Made by a program: the position numbers and the translations under genes
Notes under the pieces: generated by a model
What the model saw: the letters and a program-made list of their open reading frames with translations, nothing else
What the model was told of the DNA's origin: nothing
The model's database searches: none
NCBI GenBank assembly: GCA_900768015.1
Contig: CAAGBI010000027.1
Location: 1-24,640 of the forward strand
DNA: 24,640 nucleotides
Direction of reading: 5' to 3'
DNA from: an uncultured Alistipes sp.
GTDB taxonomy: Bacteria; Bacteroidota; Bacteroidia; Bacteroidales; Rikenellaceae
In this document: in pieces, positions 23,296 through 24,640 of the stretch
How positions within the stretch are numbered: the first letter of the stretch is position 1
How the letters are laid out: each line of letters opens with the position of its first letter

Positions 23296-24399
23296 CTAAA
23301 GCGGTAGGGCATTCACGCGCACCGACTGCATGGGGCGCAGCGGGTCGTTACTTATTATATATACGCGCGCGGTAAATGGGTTGTCTACATCCTCAATCTG
23401 CTGAGCGCGCAGGCGTATAACAACCTCGTGTGACGCTCCAGGTGCTATCACTATGTCTTGCTCCGCGAGGCACTCCACAGCCTGTGAACTACTCTCTATG
23501 GCACGCACAACAAGTGGCGATGCCCCCTCGTTGGTGAGCACCACGCGCTGCTCCAACACATCGTTAGAGCAATTTACCTCCCCAAATTTAATAATATTTT
23601 TCGAAATAACGAGCATCGGGGCCGAAATATCGTCCATATTATCAAAATTATCCACTACGATAACCTGCGATGTTAGGGTATAGCTCGCGGGTGCGCCATT
23701 AACCATGAGCTGCATAATATCGCGCCTTGTGCCATATATGTCGCTCTGCTCATCCACGGCATAGTGTAGCGTAAAGTCTCCCTTTTCGCCCGCTTCGATA
23801 CGGGTGGGGTAGACGATGTCGAGCAACCCCGACTCGGTCGCATAGCTCAAATCTATGACTAATGCGCTATTTGAGGTGTTCACATATCCTATATGCTCCG
23901 TAATCTCCTTGCCATGCTCGAGGTAGCCAAAGGCGTGGAAGTTGCTCTTTAGGCGCAGACCGCCTCCCATGTCGAAGGGGTAGAGCTCCTCTATCGTGCG
24001 CTCGCGCGCGTTTACATATCCTATAATATTTAGAACTATCTCGGTTGGCGAGTCCGACGCCAGAACAAATATCTGTTTGTCGATGCGGCCAGGGCGGTTG
24101 AGAGGATTGAATGCCACCTTGAAACTAAATGCTCCACCCGCAGGGATAGTTTTTTTTGCGAACTCCACGGTTGTGCATCCGCATGTAGTGACGATTTTTT
24201 CAATCTCGATAGGGTGGTTGGAGGTGTTGATGCCCTCGAAATCGGAGGTCACTGCACCGCCCTCCTCGTCGATATGTCCGAAGTCGTGTACACTTTTTTG
24301 AAAGATTAATGCACTTGTTGTGCTCTCCTGCGCAAAAATTTCGCTGCACGAGACCACTATGAGAAGTGCTAAAAATATCTGTTTATATAGGTGTTTCAT
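23296..24399 (-). CDS. DUF1573-domain secreted protein
   Basis: The 367-residue protein starts at ATG 24399 (MKHLYKQIFLALLIVV); an in-frame ATG at 24432 would put the promoter inside the coding region and was rejected. The signal region can be read two ways: a lipobox VVSC at Cys18, or signal peptidase I cleavage after IFAQ at 24. Residues about 31-125 match DUF1573: SVHDFGHIDEEGG, then the conserved VTTCGCTT with the CGC pair at 73-75, then FNPLNRPGRIDKQIFV. A middle region (about 130-255) is less conserved. A second Ig-like copy lies at about 265-367 (ISKNIIKFGEVNC, VVLTNEGASPL) and lacks the CGC motif. DUF1573 has an Ig/ASPM-like beta-sandwich form; its role is unknown. The gene is divergent from a tRNA gene and precedes nfnA. 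Confidence 0.85.
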   Translation of the reverse strand: MKHLYKQIFLALLIVVSCSEIFAQESTTSALIFQKSVHDFGHIDEEGGAVTSDFEGINTSNHPIEIEKIVTTCGCTTVEFAKKTIPAGGAFSFKVAFNPLNRPGRIDKQIFVLASDSPTEIVLNIIGYVNARERTIEELYPFDMGGGLRLKSNFHAFGYLEHGKEITEHIGYVNTSNSALVIDLSYATESGLLDIVYPTRIEAGEKGDFTLHYAVDEQSDIYGTRRDIMQLMVNGAPASYTLTSQVIVVDNFDNMDDISAPMLVISKNIIKFGEVNCSNDVLEQRVVLTNEGASPLVVRAIESSSQAVECLAEQDIVIAPGASHEVVIRLRAQQIEDVDNPFTARVYIISNDPLRPMQSVRVNALPL

Positions 24400-24403
24400 A
24401 CCA

Positions 24404-24433
24404 CAAAGATAGGTTTTTTGGGCGATTTTCAAG
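24404..24433 (-). promoter_or_regulatory. Promoter of the DUF1573 gene, nearly on its start codon
   Basis: On the minus strand CTTG (complement of 24430-24433) is followed after 18 bases by TATCTTTG (complement of 24404-24411). The predicted transcription start, about 5-7 bases further on, falls at or within a few bases of the ATG at 24399. The mRNA would therefore be leaderless or nearly so. Confidence 0.6.
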
Positions 24434-24470
24434 AAAAATGCACTTTTTTTTGAAATTTTTTGCGAAAAAG

Positions 24471-24501
24471 TTTGCAGAATAAAAAATAATGTCTACCTTT
24501 G
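24471..24501 (+). promoter_or_regulatory. Consensus Bacteroidetes promoter of tRNA-Asn
   Basis: TTTG at 24471-24474, a spacer of exactly 19 bases, and TACCTTTG at 24494-24501 give a perfect match to TTTG-N19-TAnnTTTG. It is the best promoter in the window and lies 33 bases before the tRNA, as suits a stable-RNA gene. Confidence 0.8.
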
Positions 24502-24534
24502 CACCGCAATCGAAAGATAACGGTTCTTAAAAAT

Positions 24535-24608
24535 GCCTGAATAGCTCAGTCGGTTAGAGCACATGACTGTTAATCATGGGGTCCTAGGTTCAAGTCCTTG
24601 TTCAGTCG
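24535..24608 (+). tRNA. tRNA-Asn (anticodon GTT)
   Basis: A 74-base cloverleaf without encoded CCA can be folded. The acceptor GCCTGAA/TTCAGTC has a C-T mismatch at the second pair. The D stem is GCTC/GAGC. The anticodon stem is CATGA/TCATG, perfectly paired, with loop CTGTTAA and anticodon GTT. The variable loop is GGGTC. The T arm is CTAGG/CCTTG around TTCAAGT, with one T-T mismatch. Both mismatches involve the 3' half. A 5-bp hairpin GTGCG/CGCAC (24613-24627) follows, and the last bases of the window could begin another RNA gene. Confidence 0.88.
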
Positions 24609-24640
24609 CTAAGTGCGTGGGTCGCACAAATGGAGGTAGC

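Noticed and set aside
24400..24432. Longer start for the DUF1573 protein
   Set aside because: The extra 11 residues overlap the promoter, and the signal peptide begins at ATG 24399.
1..24640. CRISPR array, insertion sequence or prophage
   Set aside because: No regularly spaced repeats, transposase, integrase or phage structural genes were seen.

Overview
The window looks like chromosomal DNA of a gut-type Bacteroidales bacterium, most likely Alistipes/Rikenellaceae-like. This is inferred from gene content and signals: Mfa/fimbrillin-type, DUF4493 and PCMD lipoproteins, a BACON-type lipoprotein, a DUF1573 protein, starts without Shine-Dalgarno sequences, and several promoters of the Bacteroidetes form TTTG-N18-20-TAnnTTTG. 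Base composition is near 50% GC. No phage, insertion sequence or CRISPR array was seen.

Left part (1-8708), mostly housekeeping. A 5'-truncated acyl-CoA reductase (LuxC family) converges on, and overlaps by 12 bp, a two-gene minus-strand unit of acyl-ACP thioesterase and GT4 glycosyltransferase. A 600-bp gap follows; it holds a small two-helix membrane-protein reading frame with no conventional start (2819-3037) and a terminator. Next come a large M16 zinc peptidase (plus strand), a 457-bp intergenic mosaic of hairpins and inverted repeats, prs and engB (both minus), and a MazG-like pyrophosphohydrolase divergent from engB.

Centre (8711-20927), all plus strand and envelope-related. A 776-residue lipoprotein lies 2 bp behind the MazG-like gene. 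After a terminator and a new promoter there is a seven-gene operon-like run: a fimbrillin-like lipoprotein, two DUF4493 lipoproteins, a DUF4493-PCMD fusion lipoprotein, two paralogous outer-membrane beta-barrels and a final PCMD lipoprotein. All lipoproteins have lipobox cysteines, several with charged residues just behind them as in surface-exported Bacteroidetes lipoproteins. The run reads as one cell-surface assembly of unknown function and is the best candidate for an undescribed system. A perfect 19-bp bidirectional terminator closes it.

Right part (20999-24640). On the minus strand lie nfnA and nfnB (electron-bifurcating ferredoxin:NADP oxidoreductase), preceded by a DUF1573 protein whose promoter sits almost on its start codon. 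Divergent from these, behind a perfect-consensus promoter, is a tRNA-Asn(GTT) gene with two mismatches involving its 3' half.
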